Assembly: GCA_023419375.1 (NCBI GenBank)
Contig: JAEZYD010000003.1
Coordinates: 163,042-227,041, forward strand
Direction: 5' to 3'
DNA from: Pseudomonadota bacterium
GTDB lineage: Bacteria; Desulfobacterota; Desulfovibrionia; Desulfovibrionales; Desulfovibrionaceae
DNA: 64,000 nt
Of the stretch, positions 17,691-26,698 are shown piece after piece. Positions within the stretch are counted from its first letter, which is position 1, and every line of letters starts with the position of its first letter. The notes beneath the pieces were generated by a model. That model was not told the origin of the DNA. It searched no databases and saw only the letters and a program-made list of their open reading frames with translations. Made by a program: the position numbers and the translations under genes.

Positions 17691-17755
17691 AGGCAAACAT
17701 GTGTGAAATTTATAACAAACACTATTACTCCAGACGGTTAGCTGGGCTTATCCAG

Positions 17756-17773
17756 CTTCGTCATTTTTGACGA
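17756..17773 (-). promoter_or_regulatory. Second activator operator, beside the hycI stop
   Basis: TTCGTCA-TTTT-TGACGAT fits the TTCGWCA-N4-TGWCGAA pattern with one mismatch. It lies about 160 bases upstream of the hydN sigma54 box, a usual distance for an enhancer-type site. Confidence 0.5.
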
Positions 17774-17777
17774 TGCT

Positions 17778-18251
17778 TCAGGCCAGCCAGGGGATGTCGC
17801 CAAGACCGTCCGCCAGGCCCGCGTGGATATGCTCCACCGCGTGTTGCACTGCATCGGTAATCGGCAGGCAAAAGCCCACTTCCTGCGGCTGGATGCCCAG
17901 AAACACAACCTGCTCAATCTCCCGTTCCAGTTCGTCCATAATGAAGGAGAGGGGCATGTTGTGGGTGCTGGCTATGCCCATGGAGCGGATGCGTTCCTTG
18001 TCCACAAAGCGCATTTCACCGGGGGCAAGCTCCAACGCGGCAACGTCCACAATGAGCAGACGCCGGGGCTTCATGGCTTTGACCGCGTAGGTGACGTTTT
18101 CTGGCATGGAGCCGCCGTCCACCACCGTCCAGCCCGGCACAGGGTTTGCCTCCATGCGTTCGCACAAGAGCGGCCCTGCGCCGTCATCGCCCATAAGGCT
18201 GTTGCCCACGGTCAGCACAACATTGCAGGCTTGGGGGGCTTGGGCTGTCAT
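17778..18251 (-). CDS. hycI: Hydrogenase maturation protease HycI-like
   Basis: The 157-residue protein begins VVLTVGNSLMGDDGAGPLL, the nickel-sensing motif of the HycI/HybD family with its conserved Asp/Glu ligand, and also has VDGGSMPEN and a THNMPLS segment. These proteases cut the C-terminal extension of the large subunit after nickel is inserted. The likely substrate is the HyfG-type large subunit encoded in the same operon, which ends with a 30-residue tail after DPCYSC. It overlaps the HycH-like gene by 4 bases and is the last gene of the hyf operon. Confidence 0.88.
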   Translation of the reverse strand: MTAQAPQACNVVLTVGNSLMGDDGAGPLLCERMEANPVPGWTVVDGGSMPENVTYAVKAMKPRRLLIVDVAALELAPGEMRFVDKERIRSMGIASTHNMPLSFIMDELEREIEQVVFLGIQPQEVGFCLPITDAVQHAVEHIHAGLADGLGDIPWLA

Positions 18252-18667
18252 TCCATCCTCCGGGGCAGTTGCACCATGAGATAGAGCGCAGGCTCGCGCT
18301 GAATGGCGGCCAGTTGCTCCATGAGTATGGCGCTCCAGCCTTTGTACGGCTCGTCCATGCCGGGCATGGCTTCGGCAAAAGCCTTGCCCAGCATGCCCGC
18401 ATGGTTCGCATCGATATGGATTTCGCCAAAGGTCAGCAAGCCGCTCATCTTGCGGCGGGCCTCGCCTTCGGGCAGCAGCCCCACCCAGGCTTCATAGGCA
18501 TCCCTGGGGCATTCCAGCACTTTGACGAGGCAGTCGATAACCCCCACGTGGTGCCCGATGGCAAGGGAGTAGTACATGACCTGCTTTGTGGCGTCAGACG
18601 CGGGCAGGTCCTTCTGCGTATCCAGAAACTTTCGCCGCAGCGCGTGGAAGCTGACCATCTCAGTCAT
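18248..18667 (-). CDS. hycH: HycH-like formate hydrogenlyase maturation protein
   Basis: The start at 18667 overlaps the end of hyfI by 8 bases. The 139-residue protein (MTEMVSFHALRRKFLD) resembles HycH/HyfJ, a small cytosolic protein needed for processing of the hydrogenase large subunit. It contains HHVGVIDCL and FGEIHID, which fit that family. It lies between the small-subunit gene and hycI, the same order as in enterobacterial hyc operons. Confidence 0.75.
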   Translation of the reverse strand: MTEMVSFHALRRKFLDTQKDLPASDATKQVMYYSLAIGHHVGVIDCLVKVLECPRDAYEAWVGLLPEGEARRKMSGLLTFGEIHIDANHAGMLGKAFAEAMPGMDEPYKGWSAILMEQLAAIQREPALYLMVQLPRRME

Positions 18668-19478
18668 GGTAGATCCCCTGATCCTGCCCAACGTTCAGGC
18701 TGTCGAAAAACACCTCGCGCAGGCGGAAGAGAATTTCCGTCAGACGGGGGTCTTCGGCATCGCGAATCCATTTTTGCAGGTTGGCTTCAAGGGCGGCGGT
18801 GCTTCCGGCCTCAAGGCACTGGAAGAACCTGTCGCTGATTTCCCTGCCTTGACGGTAGCCAGCCAGCCGACGCGCCTCGCGTTCAATCCGCACGCGGATG
18901 TCGAGCGGGGCATCGGGCAGCAGGGGCGCTGGCGCGGCTGCGCCGGATTCCTCGTGATTGCGTTCCTTGAGCTTCTGATCCAGCAGGCCAAGGGCCATGG
19001 CAAAGCCATAGATGGTAGCCTGCGGGGTTGGCGGGCAGCCGGGAATGTACACGTCTATGGGCACAATCTTGTCGCTGCCGCCCCACACGGAATACATGTC
19101 GTGGAAGATGCCGCCGCTGCACCCGCATGCGCCGTAAGAGACGCATATCTTGGGGTCAGGCGCGTTATGGAAGGCGCGCAGGGCGGGCATGCGCATGGCG
19201 CGGGTAACAGCGCCCGTGAACAGCAGAATATCCGCATGGCGGGGCGAAGGAACCACCTTGATGCCGAAACGCTCGGCATCAAAAATGGACGTGATGGACG
19301 CGAAGATTTCAATTTCGCAGCCGTTGCAGCCGCCGCAGTCGATGCGGTAGACGTAGGCGGAGCGCTGAATGCGCTGCAAAAGCGCCCCCTTGAGCGCGGC
19401 TATGGAATCCTCGACGCTGACGGGTTCGGTTTTGTAGTGCGAGATGCCGGGCGCGTAGGCATAGGGAACAATGGACAT
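18660..19478 (-). CDS. hyfI: NiFe hydrogenase-4-type small subunit
   Basis: ATG at 19478 has AGGAGG just upstream and follows the hyfH stop by 2 bases. The 272-residue protein has the NuoB-type 4Fe-4S site, IDCGGCNGCEIEIF, YGACGCSGG and IPGCPPTPQ, which hold the cluster next to the NiFe site. It pairs with the large subunit HyfG on the cytoplasmic face of the membrane arm. A C-terminal extension of about 100 residues after the Fe-S domain (DAPLDIRVRIEREARRLAG) is longer than in HycG and has no clear match. Confidence 0.9.
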   Translation of the reverse strand: MSIVPYAYAPGISHYKTEPVSVEDSIAALKGALLQRIQRSAYVYRIDCGGCNGCEIEIFASITSIFDAERFGIKVVPSPRHADILLFTGAVTRAMRMPALRAFHNAPDPKICVSYGACGCSGGIFHDMYSVWGGSDKIVPIDVYIPGCPPTPQATIYGFAMALGLLDQKLKERNHEESGAAAPAPLLPDAPLDIRVRIEREARRLAGYRQGREISDRFFQCLEAGSTAALEANLQKWIRDAEDPRLTEILFRLREVFFDSLNVGQDQGIYHD

Positions 19479-19480
19479 GG

Positions 19481-20005
19481 CTATACCTCCTGCCGGGGCT
19501 TGAGGCCGAGGGTCTGCTTGCGCTTGCACTGGGGGCAGGTTTCAAACTGCCGCCGCTGGTCGGGGTCTTCTTCCGTAACGCCATCAGCCTGCATGGTCAG
19601 GGCCAGCGCGTAGTCCACCTCTTTTTGCGGGGCAAAGGGGGTGCCGCACTGGCGGCAGTGGCACAGGCTGAAGGTGCAGCGTTCATAAAGGTCGTCCTTG
19701 CGCATGACGGCAAGTTCAAACTCTTGCGAAAGGCGCAAGGCCCTGGTGGGGCAAACCTCTTCGCAGCGGCCGCAAAAGATGCAGCGTCCGGCGCAGAACT
19801 GCCAGGTGCGCACGCCCTTTGCCAGATCGGTTTCGATGGTCAGGGCATTGGGCGGGCAGGCGATGGCGCAGGCCGCACATGAAATGCAGCGTTTGGGATC
19901 ATATTCCGGCTTGCCACGGAATGTGGGCGTGAATTCGGCAGGCGCGAAGGGATACTTGATCGTTACCTCGCCTGCATCACGGACTATTTTGAGTAATTTC
20001 AGCAT
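19481..20005 (-). CDS. hyfH: HyfH-like two-cluster ferredoxin subunit
   Basis: The 174-residue protein has two NuoI-type 4Fe-4S motifs, CISCAACAIACP (about 39-50) and CAGRCIFCGRCEEVCP (about 70-85). A C-terminal pair, CHCRQCGTPF and CPQCKRK, looks like a zinc ribbon, as in HycF/HyfH. It relays electrons from the formate-side ferredoxins to the small subunit. A GAGGAGG ribosome site precedes its ATG. Confidence 0.9.
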   Translation of the reverse strand: MLKLLKIVRDAGEVTIKYPFAPAEFTPTFRGKPEYDPKRCISCAACAIACPPNALTIETDLAKGVRTWQFCAGRCIFCGRCEEVCPTRALRLSQEFELAVMRKDDLYERCTFSLCHCRQCGTPFAPQKEVDYALALTMQADGVTEEDPDQRRQFETCPQCKRKQTLGLKPRQEV

Positions 20006-20133
20006 GACAGCGCCTCCTCAAGCATGTTGCGCATGTGCATGGCCGCCGTGGCGGCGCAATGCCGGGCCGCCCATGTGGCGGGGGCCGTACTGCGCTGCCG
20101 CGCGCGGTTCTGGTGAATGTTCGTGGTTTTCAT
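19999..20133 (-). CDS. Possible 44-residue ORF between hyfG and hyfH
   Basis: The 145-base gap between hyfG and hyfH is unusually long for this tightly packed operon. A frame starting at 20133 runs to a TGA overlapping the hyfH start (ATGCTGA), which would allow translational coupling. The peptide is Arg/Ala/His/Met-rich, has no recognisable domain and only a weak ribosome site. It may not be a real gene. Confidence 0.2.
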   Translation of the reverse strand: MKTTNIHQNRARQRSTAPATWAARHCAATAAMHMRNMLEEALSC

Positions 20134-20150
20134 ACGCTTTGCCACATGCT

Positions 20151-21890
20151 TCAGGGCAGGGGTGAATGTTTGCGGTCAATGCCGTACTGCTCAAAGTCTT
20201 TATACGGTACGGTTTTGGCCTTCTTTTTGCGCACATCCACGAGGGTGACGCGGTCTGTGCAGGAATAGCAGGGGTCAAGGCTACCGATGATGAGGGCGGC
20301 GTCCGAAACCGTATTGCCGCGCAGGGCGTAGCGCAGCACCGGCCAGTTGGCGTAGGTGGCCGCGCGGCAGCGCCAGCGGAAGATCTTCTGGTTGTTGCCG
20401 GTCATGCTCCAGTGCACGTCTTCGCCGCGCGGGGCTTCGGTAAAGCCCAGGGCGAACTTGTGGGGCGTGTAGGTGAAGCCTTCGGTCAGCACCGGGCCGC
20501 CGGGCATGTTGTCCAGCACGTAGCGGCACTGGGCGATGGAGTCGAACACTTCCTTTACCCGCACAAGCGCGCGGGAAAAGATGTCGCAACCGTCAAAGGA
20601 GAAGACGTTGACGGGAATATGGGCGTAGCCTTCAAAGGGATGGTCGGCGCGCACATCGCGGGCAAAGCCGCTGCCGCGGATCATGGGCCCGACGGGGCTG
20701 TAGTCGCGGGCCACCTTGCGGTCAAGAATGCCCACGCCCTTGGTGCGCTGTTCAAAGTTGGTGGTGCTCAGGAGCATGTCCACCAGCTCGGCCACTTCCT
20801 TTTCAATGGAATTGAGCAGGGCCGTGGTGGTTTTGCGCGCATCAGCCAGAATATCGTTGCGGATGCCGCCGATAAGGTTGAGGCCGTATGTCTTGCGCGA
20901 ACCGGTGAGCAGCTCGGCAATGGTCATGGATTTTTCACGCACGCGGAAGAACTGCTGAAAGCCGGAGTCAAAGCCCGTAAAGTGGCAGACAAGGCCGAGG
21001 TTCAGCAGATGGCTGTGCAGGCGCTCCGCCTCGAGCAGCAGGGTGCGTATCCAGCGGGCGCGCATGGGCACGTTGATGTCCAGGGCGTTTTCCACCGAGT
21101 TGGCGTAGGCAATGCTGTGGGCATAGCCGCAGATGCCGCACACGCGCTCGGCCAGAAAGGTGATTTCATGGTAGCCCATGCGTACTTCCGCAGCTTTTTC
21201 CATGCCGCGGTGCACATAGAACATGCGGTAGTCGGCATCCACCACGTTTTCGCCGTCAACGAACAGGCGGAAGTGCCCGGGTTCGTCAGAAGTGACGTGC
21301 ATGGGGCCAACGGGCAGGATGCGGTTTTTCTCGCTGCCCAGTTCGTTGATGAAATCGTAGGTTTCCGTGTCCGTGGTGGGCGCAGGGCGCTGGCGGTAGT
21401 CCATGCAGTCCTTGCGCAGGGGGTGCAGGTTGTCCGGCCAGTCGTCGGGCAGCACCAGACGGCGCGCATCGGGCAGACCCACTGGTGTAAGCCCGTACAT
21501 GTCGCGGATTTCGCGCTCGCCCCACACGGCGGCGGGCACCCTGGCCGTTACGGAAGGGAACTCCTGCCGGTCTGCGTCCACAAAGGCGCGCACAACTATC
21601 CAGCATTTTTCGCCTTCTTCCATTGAAAGGGCGTAGTAGATGGCAAAACTGCCGTTGAGCGTGCGTTCGTCGTTGCCAAAAACCACCGGCAGCCAGCCGC
21701 CCTGATCGTAGTAAAGGTAGGAAACAACATCGGGCAGAGCCTCCAGCTTGACCGTGATGGTGAGCTGGTTGCTGGTTTGCCGTTCTTCATCAAGAACAGC
21801 ATAGGGAAAGCGCTGCCGCACGTTTGCCACATACCCTGCGCCGCGATTGCCGCTGGCGGGGTGTTGGGTCTGTTCCGTGGTCGTGCTCAC
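20151..21890 (-). CDS. hyfG: NiFe hydrogenase large subunit fused to a NuoC-like domain
   Basis: GTG at 21890 has GGAG upstream and lies one base after the hyfF stop. The 579-residue protein begins with a NuoC/30-kDa-like domain (about 15-150, ending GEREIRDMYGLTPVGLPD) and continues into the NiFe large-subunit domain. The nickel ligands are in ERVCGICGYAHS and DPCYSCTDR; both C-terminal ligands are Cys, so it is not a selenoprotein. About 30 residues after the last Cys form the tail removed by HycI. This is the H2-producing subunit of the formate hydrogenlyase. Confidence 0.94.
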   Translation of the reverse strand: MSTTTEQTQHPASGNRGAGYVANVRQRFPYAVLDEERQTSNQLTITVKLEALPDVVSYLYYDQGGWLPVVFGNDERTLNGSFAIYYALSMEEGEKCWIVVRAFVDADRQEFPSVTARVPAAVWGEREIRDMYGLTPVGLPDARRLVLPDDWPDNLHPLRKDCMDYRQRPAPTTDTETYDFINELGSEKNRILPVGPMHVTSDEPGHFRLFVDGENVVDADYRMFYVHRGMEKAAEVRMGYHEITFLAERVCGICGYAHSIAYANSVENALDINVPMRARWIRTLLLEAERLHSHLLNLGLVCHFTGFDSGFQQFFRVREKSMTIAELLTGSRKTYGLNLIGGIRNDILADARKTTTALLNSIEKEVAELVDMLLSTTNFEQRTKGVGILDRKVARDYSPVGPMIRGSGFARDVRADHPFEGYAHIPVNVFSFDGCDIFSRALVRVKEVFDSIAQCRYVLDNMPGGPVLTEGFTYTPHKFALGFTEAPRGEDVHWSMTGNNQKIFRWRCRAATYANWPVLRYALRGNTVSDAALIIGSLDPCYSCTDRVTLVDVRKKKAKTVPYKDFEQYGIDRKHSPLP

Positions 21891-21891
21891 G

Positions 21892-23532
21892 TTATATCTC
21901 CTGACGGGAAGAAGTTTGCTTTGCGTCGTCGGTTGCCGTGGCATCCGCCGTATCGTGGGATGCGGCGCGTACCATGTCGCGCAGGGCGGGCTGCACCTGA
22001 GCCGTGGCGGTATTTTTATCCAGCACTATGCTGGTGGCTGCGTTGAGCATGTTCACCACAGGGGCGGGCGTGCAGGTGCCCATAACAAGCAGCAGGCCCA
22101 GCAGCACAGCGGCAGGGATGAGGGTCATGCTGCCCTGTTCGCCCTTTGCGATGGATTCCGGCGCCTGACCGGAGAGCGTCACCGCCACCAGATGCACCAG
22201 CGCACCCAGAGCGACCATGAGCAGCACGGCCAGCACCGCAACCAGATACATATGACCGGCGGTGATGCCGGAAACGACCACCATGAATTCGCTCAGGAAC
22301 ACGCTGAACGGCGGCAGGCCGCCCAGAGCCAGGGTTCCCGCTGCCAGAAACACGGCGGAAACAGGCATGACCTTGAGCATGCCGCGCACGGTGGCCATGT
22401 CGCGCGTGCCGTACTTGAGCAGCACGTTGCCCGACACGCAGAACACCAGACCTTTGGCAAGGCTGTGGCTGATAACGTGGAACAGGGCGGCAAAGATGCC
22501 CAGCGGGCCGCCAAAACCAAGGCCCACGGCGATGATGCCCATGTTTTCAACACTGCAATAGGCGTAGCGGCGCTTGATGTCGTTTTGCGAGATCATGCTG
22601 AACGCGGCCACAAGTATGGAAAGCAGGCCGAAAACCAGCAGCATGTTCTGCGGCACAGCGCTTGAGATGCTGCGACTGATAAGGATGTAGTAGCGCAGGA
22701 TAACCAGCATGGCCGCCTTGAGCAGCACGGCGGAAAGCAGGGCGCTGGTGGGGCTTGGGGCTTCGCTGTGGGCATCGGGCAACCATGCGTGCATGGGGAA
22801 CAGCCCGGCCTTGGTGCCAAAGCCGATCAGCACGAACACAAAGGCCAGGTACATGAGGGTGTGGTCAAGGCCGCCCGCATAGCGCAGGGCTTCGGTCCAG
22901 AAGATGGCGTCCGAGGGGTCGAGCCCCTGGGCGGTCATGGCTGCCGAGGCGTTGGAGTACACCAGCACCGTGCCGTAGAGGCCAAAGGCCACGCCCACGG
23001 TGCAGATGACAATGTACTTCCAGGCCGCTTCAAGCGAGGAGTTCTGTCCGTATATGCCCACCAGAAAGGCCGAGGCCAGGGTGGTGGCTTCCACGCCAGC
23101 CCACATGAGGATCAGGTTGTTGGTGGTAATCACCGAAACCATGGTGAAGATGAAAAGGTGGAAAAAACCGTAATAGTTGCAGAGCGTGGGCACGGAGACT
23201 TCGCCGTGGTCCACTTCCTGCTTCATGTATCCGTAGGAATAAAGGCCGGTTATGGTGCCAAGCACGGCCAGCACGGCCAGAAACATGGCTGAAAGGCTGT
23301 CGAGGTACAGCCACTTGCCGGCGGCAAAAAGAGCGCCATGCTCATATACACTGCTTACAAGTCCGTAGGCCGTGACCAGAAGGGCCGCGCAGCCTGCCGT
23401 ATTGATGATGTTGACAGCGGCGCGTATGCCGCGCCCGCAGAAGGCGCAGGCAAAGCACAGCAGCGACGTGATCAATGGCGCGGCGAGCAGCAGGTAAAAA
23501 AGCATGGGGTTGCTGTTGGTCATGACATTCAT
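21892..23532 (-). CDS. hyfF: Hydrogenase-4 membrane subunit HyfF
   Basis: This 546-residue protein has about fourteen hydrophobic helices and belongs to the Mrp/NuoL-M-N antiporter family. It contains the Lys/His channel signatures FGTKAGLFPMHAWLPDAHSEAPSP and the ISQNDIKRRYAYCSVENMG stretch. HyfF is one of three antiporter-like subunits that distinguish hydrogenase-4 from hydrogenase-3, and could couple H2 formation to H+ or Na+ movement. A charged C-terminal tail follows the last helix. It starts 3 bases after hyfE. Confidence 0.9.
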   Translation of the reverse strand: MNVMTNSNPMLFYLLLAAPLITSLLCFACAFCGRGIRAAVNIINTAGCAALLVTAYGLVSSVYEHGALFAAGKWLYLDSLSAMFLAVLAVLGTITGLYSYGYMKQEVDHGEVSVPTLCNYYGFFHLFIFTMVSVITTNNLILMWAGVEATTLASAFLVGIYGQNSSLEAAWKYIVICTVGVAFGLYGTVLVYSNASAAMTAQGLDPSDAIFWTEALRYAGGLDHTLMYLAFVFVLIGFGTKAGLFPMHAWLPDAHSEAPSPTSALLSAVLLKAAMLVILRYYILISRSISSAVPQNMLLVFGLLSILVAAFSMISQNDIKRRYAYCSVENMGIIAVGLGFGGPLGIFAALFHVISHSLAKGLVFCVSGNVLLKYGTRDMATVRGMLKVMPVSAVFLAAGTLALGGLPPFSVFLSEFMVVVSGITAGHMYLVAVLAVLLMVALGALVHLVAVTLSGQAPESIAKGEQGSMTLIPAAVLLGLLLVMGTCTPAPVVNMLNAATSIVLDKNTATAQVQPALRDMVRAASHDTADATATDDAKQTSSRQEI

Positions 23533-23535
23533 GGC

Positions 23536-24195
23536 TCACCCCTTCAGCGCGGAAAGATCATGCGCGCGCAGCGTGTTCATGGTGGTGAAGATGCGGCGCA
23601 CCATGTAAACCATGATGATAACCGCGAAGATGGCGTCTGTGGAAATGCCTATTTCCACAAGATGCGGGGCCTGGTTGGCCAGCAGGGCCAGGGTCATGTG
23701 CGCGCCGTTTTCCATCAGGCAATAACCGAATATCTGCTTGATGATGTTGCGCTGCACCACAATGCACATAACGCCGATCATAAAGTGACCAAGCGATACG
23801 GCCAGCACAGGCTCAAGCCCGTGCTGGGTGATGATGGGCACCTGAACCGTGCTCACCACAAAGTGGCACAAGAGCAGCAGAACGGCTGACAGTATGACGA
23901 CCACAGATGTGGGAATGACCATTCCCTGCGCTTCCGGGTCGCTCATCTTGCCAAGGGCCTTGTACATTATCAGCGGCACAAGGATGACCTTGGTCAGAAC
24001 GGCGGTTCCGGCCCAGGTGTACAGCTCGTGCGCCTGCATCAGGCCGCCCAGCGCTATGAACGAGAGCACCAGCACGGCAGACTGCACAGCGTACAGCAAG
24101 GCGGATGTTGTGGCTTTTTTGCAGGTGACCACCATCAGGGATGTGACCACAAGAAGCCCCGCGAGATTGTTGATGATTATGCTTGAACTCAACAT
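23536..24195 (-). CDS. hyfE: Hydrogenase-4 membrane subunit HyfE
   Basis: The 219-residue protein has six or seven hydrophobic helices and the HyfE layout, with KVILVPLIMYKAL in the middle and a NuoK-like second half (GYCLMENGAHMTLALLANQAPHL has the Glu placement typical of NuoK). It links the antiporter-like subunits HyfD and HyfF in the membrane arm. It lies 2 bases from hyfD and 3 from hyfF. Confidence 0.88.
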   Translation of the reverse strand: MLSSSIIINNLAGLLVVTSLMVVTCKKATTSALLYAVQSAVLVLSFIALGGLMQAHELYTWAGTAVLTKVILVPLIMYKALGKMSDPEAQGMVIPTSVVVILSAVLLLLCHFVVSTVQVPIITQHGLEPVLAVSLGHFMIGVMCIVVQRNIIKQIFGYCLMENGAHMTLALLANQAPHLVEIGISTDAIFAVIIMVYMVRRIFTTMNTLRAHDLSALKG

Positions 24196-24197
24196 GC

Positions 24198-25694
24198 TTA
24201 GCCTCCGTGGTTCAACCAGTAAACGGCCATGATGCTGGAACAGAACGACATGAAAACAAGGATGGCCAGCACCAGCTTCATGGCGGCGGGCACAGGCTGC
24301 GCCTGCGCCACAACCTCAGAGGGTTTGCCGGGAACAGTCTTGCCGAACCAGTAGAGGAACCAGGCAAAACTGCCCACGGATTCGATCATGACCAGCACCG
24401 TCAGCACCAGCACCAGCCAGTGAGTTGAGCCAAGGGCAAAACCGGTGGTGAAGATGGGGTACTTGCTGAAAAAGCCATTGAGCGGCGGCACGCCGGTGAT
24501 GGCCAGTGCCGCCACGCAAAAGCCCACGCCCAGCAGAGGCAGGCGTGACAGGATTCCTTGCAACTGGGTGAGGGTACGCGTGCCGCATGTGTAGCTGAGC
24601 GCGCCAGCAACAAGGAAAAACAGGCTCTTGGCAAACGCGTGGTTGAAAATGTAGGCGATCGCGCCAAACAGCAGCACCGTATTGCGCAGAACAGGGTCCG
24701 TGCACAGGGCGGCCAGAGAAATGGCAAAGAAGATGTACGAAAGCTGGGTGATGGTGGAATAGGCCAGCAGGCGCTTCATGTCTGTCTGCGGCAGGTACAT
24801 GATGAAGCCGTAGATAAGGGTTATCACGGCCATGACCATGCCCACCTGACCCACAACCGGGGGGATGTCCCCGGCGGCCATGACGGCGCGGGCAAAGATG
24901 AACACGCCCACCTTGACCATGGATGCCGCGTGCAGGTAGGCGCTCACCGGGGTGGGCGCTTCCATGGCGTCGGGCAGCCACATGTGCATGGGAAGCTGGG
25001 CGGACTTGCCCCAGGCAGCAAAGAGTACGCCGCCCACGACGATGATTTTGGCCGTGTCGCCAAGCCCGGCAATGCCGGAAAGGGCGAAGGAGCCTGTTTC
25101 ATGGAACAGCCATGCCGCAGCCACATACAGGCCAAGAGCGCCAAGGTGGGTCACCAGCAGGGCCTTCATGGCTGAGCGCAGCGACTTGGGCGTCTGGTAG
25201 TAACCGATCAGACCCCACGAGCAGCCGCCGGTAATTTCAAAGAACAGCAACTGGCCAAAGAGGGTTGAAGACAGCGTAAGCCCGGCCATTGCGCCGATAA
25301 AGGCCAGCATGATGGCGTAAAAGCGGGTGGTGCCTTCGTGCGGATGCTCGCGGTTGCCCTTGGTCAGGTAGGCTGTGGAATACAGCACCACCAGAAAACC
25401 GAGAAAGACCACGGCAAAGCAGATGAGCGTGCTTACCCTGTCGATGAGCAGGCCGAATATTTCCACTGTGTGTCCAGCCCCGCCAAACATGGCGGAGTTG
25501 TAGCTCACAAGGTTGAATGTGCAGTTTTCGGGCATACCTGCGTTGAAGTATGCCAGGCCAAGGGCCGCGCTGCCTGCCGAAGCGGCAAGGGCAACCACCA
25601 GCGCCAGCGCCCGTGCCGCGCGATACGGCAAACAGGCGGCGAGCAACGCGCCGATGAACGGTATCAGGATTGTTGCCAGTGCAATTTTATCCAT
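24198..25694 (-). CDS. hyfD: Hydrogenase-4 membrane subunit HyfD
   Basis: This 498-residue NuoL/M-like antiporter subunit has about fourteen helices. Its signatures are FFEITGGCSWGLIGYY, WGKSAQLPMHMWLPDAMEAPTPVSAYLHAASMV (residues about 220-252) and TDMKRLLAYSTITQLSY. The conserved Glu and Lys residues of the proton channel are present. It begins 18 bases after hyfC with a GAGGAAG ribosome site. Confidence 0.9.
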   Translation of the reverse strand: MDKIALATILIPFIGALLAACLPYRAARALALVVALAASAGSAALGLAYFNAGMPENCTFNLVSYNSAMFGGAGHTVEIFGLLIDRVSTLICFAVVFLGFLVVLYSTAYLTKGNREHPHEGTTRFYAIMLAFIGAMAGLTLSSTLFGQLLFFEITGGCSWGLIGYYQTPKSLRSAMKALLVTHLGALGLYVAAAWLFHETGSFALSGIAGLGDTAKIIVVGGVLFAAWGKSAQLPMHMWLPDAMEAPTPVSAYLHAASMVKVGVFIFARAVMAAGDIPPVVGQVGMVMAVITLIYGFIMYLPQTDMKRLLAYSTITQLSYIFFAISLAALCTDPVLRNTVLLFGAIAYIFNHAFAKSLFFLVAGALSYTCGTRTLTQLQGILSRLPLLGVGFCVAALAITGVPPLNGFFSKYPIFTTGFALGSTHWLVLVLTVLVMIESVGSFAWFLYWFGKTVPGKPSEVVAQAQPVPAAMKLVLAILVFMSFCSSIMAVYWLNHGG

Positions 25695-25712
25695 GACTTC
25701 TTCCTCGACGCC

Positions 25713-26690
25713 CTAGAGCTTGCTGAAGTAAAAGACGAATGCCAGGGCCGCCACGCCGAAACCGGACCATGTGACGCGCGGGGTCAGCAAAAAGCGCCCG
25801 CGTGCAAGGCTGTTTTCGTACAGCGAGGCCAGCACAAAGATGACCAGCAGCTTCAGAACGAATATGACTGTGGCGGTAAGCACGGATACAGCGCTCAGGC
25901 TCTCGGGCGTTACATTGCCAAAGGGCAGAAACACGCTGATGAACACGCTGGCCACAACCGCCTGCTTGAACTTCACGCCAAGGCAGACCATGGCCAGGCC
26001 GGGGCCGGAATACTCGGTCAGCGGGCCTTCCTGAAGTTCCTGTTCCGCTTCGGGGTAGTCAAAGGGGATCTTGCCCATTTCAATAAACACGGCAAAGGCG
26101 CAGGCCACCATGGCCAATGCCGCCGCCGTGGGCATGGATCCGCCCCAGTTCTGGCGGAATATCTCGCTGATGATGCCAAGGTTGGTCGACCCCGCAATAA
26201 GGGCCGCCACCAGCAGGGCCAGCATGAGCACAGGCTCCACCAGTACGCCAAGCAGCATTTCGCGGCTTGCGCCCATGCCCGCAAAGGGGCTGCCGGAATC
26301 AAGCCCGGAAAGGGCGAAGAAAAAACGGTAGAGAGCGAAAAGATACAGCAGGGTTATCAGATCCGCCGCGCTCGCCATTCGGGAGCCGGTCACGATCAGG
26401 GGCAGCGTCATGGCGATGGCCGCTGCGCTGGCAATGAGCACAAAGGGCATGATTCTGAAAATGATGCCCGACTGCGCAGGGGCCACTTCCTGCCGGGTCA
26501 TGAGTTTGGCCAGGTCACGGTAGTCCTGCAACACGCCAGCTGCCCCCAGGGGGCCAAGGCGCGAGTGCATTCTGGCCCGGATTTTACGCGAAATGCCGGA
26601 CAGCAGAGGGGCCAGCAAAAGCAGAAGCAAGGTCTGCGCTGCGGCCAGCAGCAAGGATACCGGCCAGGACAAGGATTGCATGGTAAACAT
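25713..26690 (-). CDS. hyfC: Hydrogenase-4 membrane subunit HyfC (NuoH-like)
   Basis: ATG at 26690 is preceded by GGGGGA and lies just after the hyfB stop; a longer upstream frame into hyfB is not supported. The 325-residue protein has eight helices and belongs to the NuoH/HycD family, with SGISRKIRARMHSRLGP near residue 30, RQEVAPAQSG, and EMGKIPFDYPEAEQELQEGPLTEYSG, the charged loop that meets the soluble hydrogenase arm. It joins the membrane arm to the NiFe module. Confidence 0.9.
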   Translation of the reverse strand: MFTMQSLSWPVSLLLAAAQTLLLLLLAPLLSGISRKIRARMHSRLGPLGAAGVLQDYRDLAKLMTRQEVAPAQSGIIFRIMPFVLIASAAAIAMTLPLIVTGSRMASAADLITLLYLFALYRFFFALSGLDSGSPFAGMGASREMLLGVLVEPVLMLALLVAALIAGSTNLGIISEIFRQNWGGSMPTAAALAMVACAFAVFIEMGKIPFDYPEAEQELQEGPLTEYSGPGLAMVCLGVKFKQAVVASVFISVFLPFGNVTPESLSAVSVLTATVIFVLKLLVIFVLASLYENSLARGRFLLTPRVTWSGFGVAALAFVFYFSKL

Positions 26691-26698
26691 GATTCCCC

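Noticed and set aside
20166..21626. Long plus-strand frame antisense to hyfG
   Set aside because: Shadow of the GC-rich hyfG coding sequence; other long antisense frames across the hyf and fdhF genes were rejected for the same reason.
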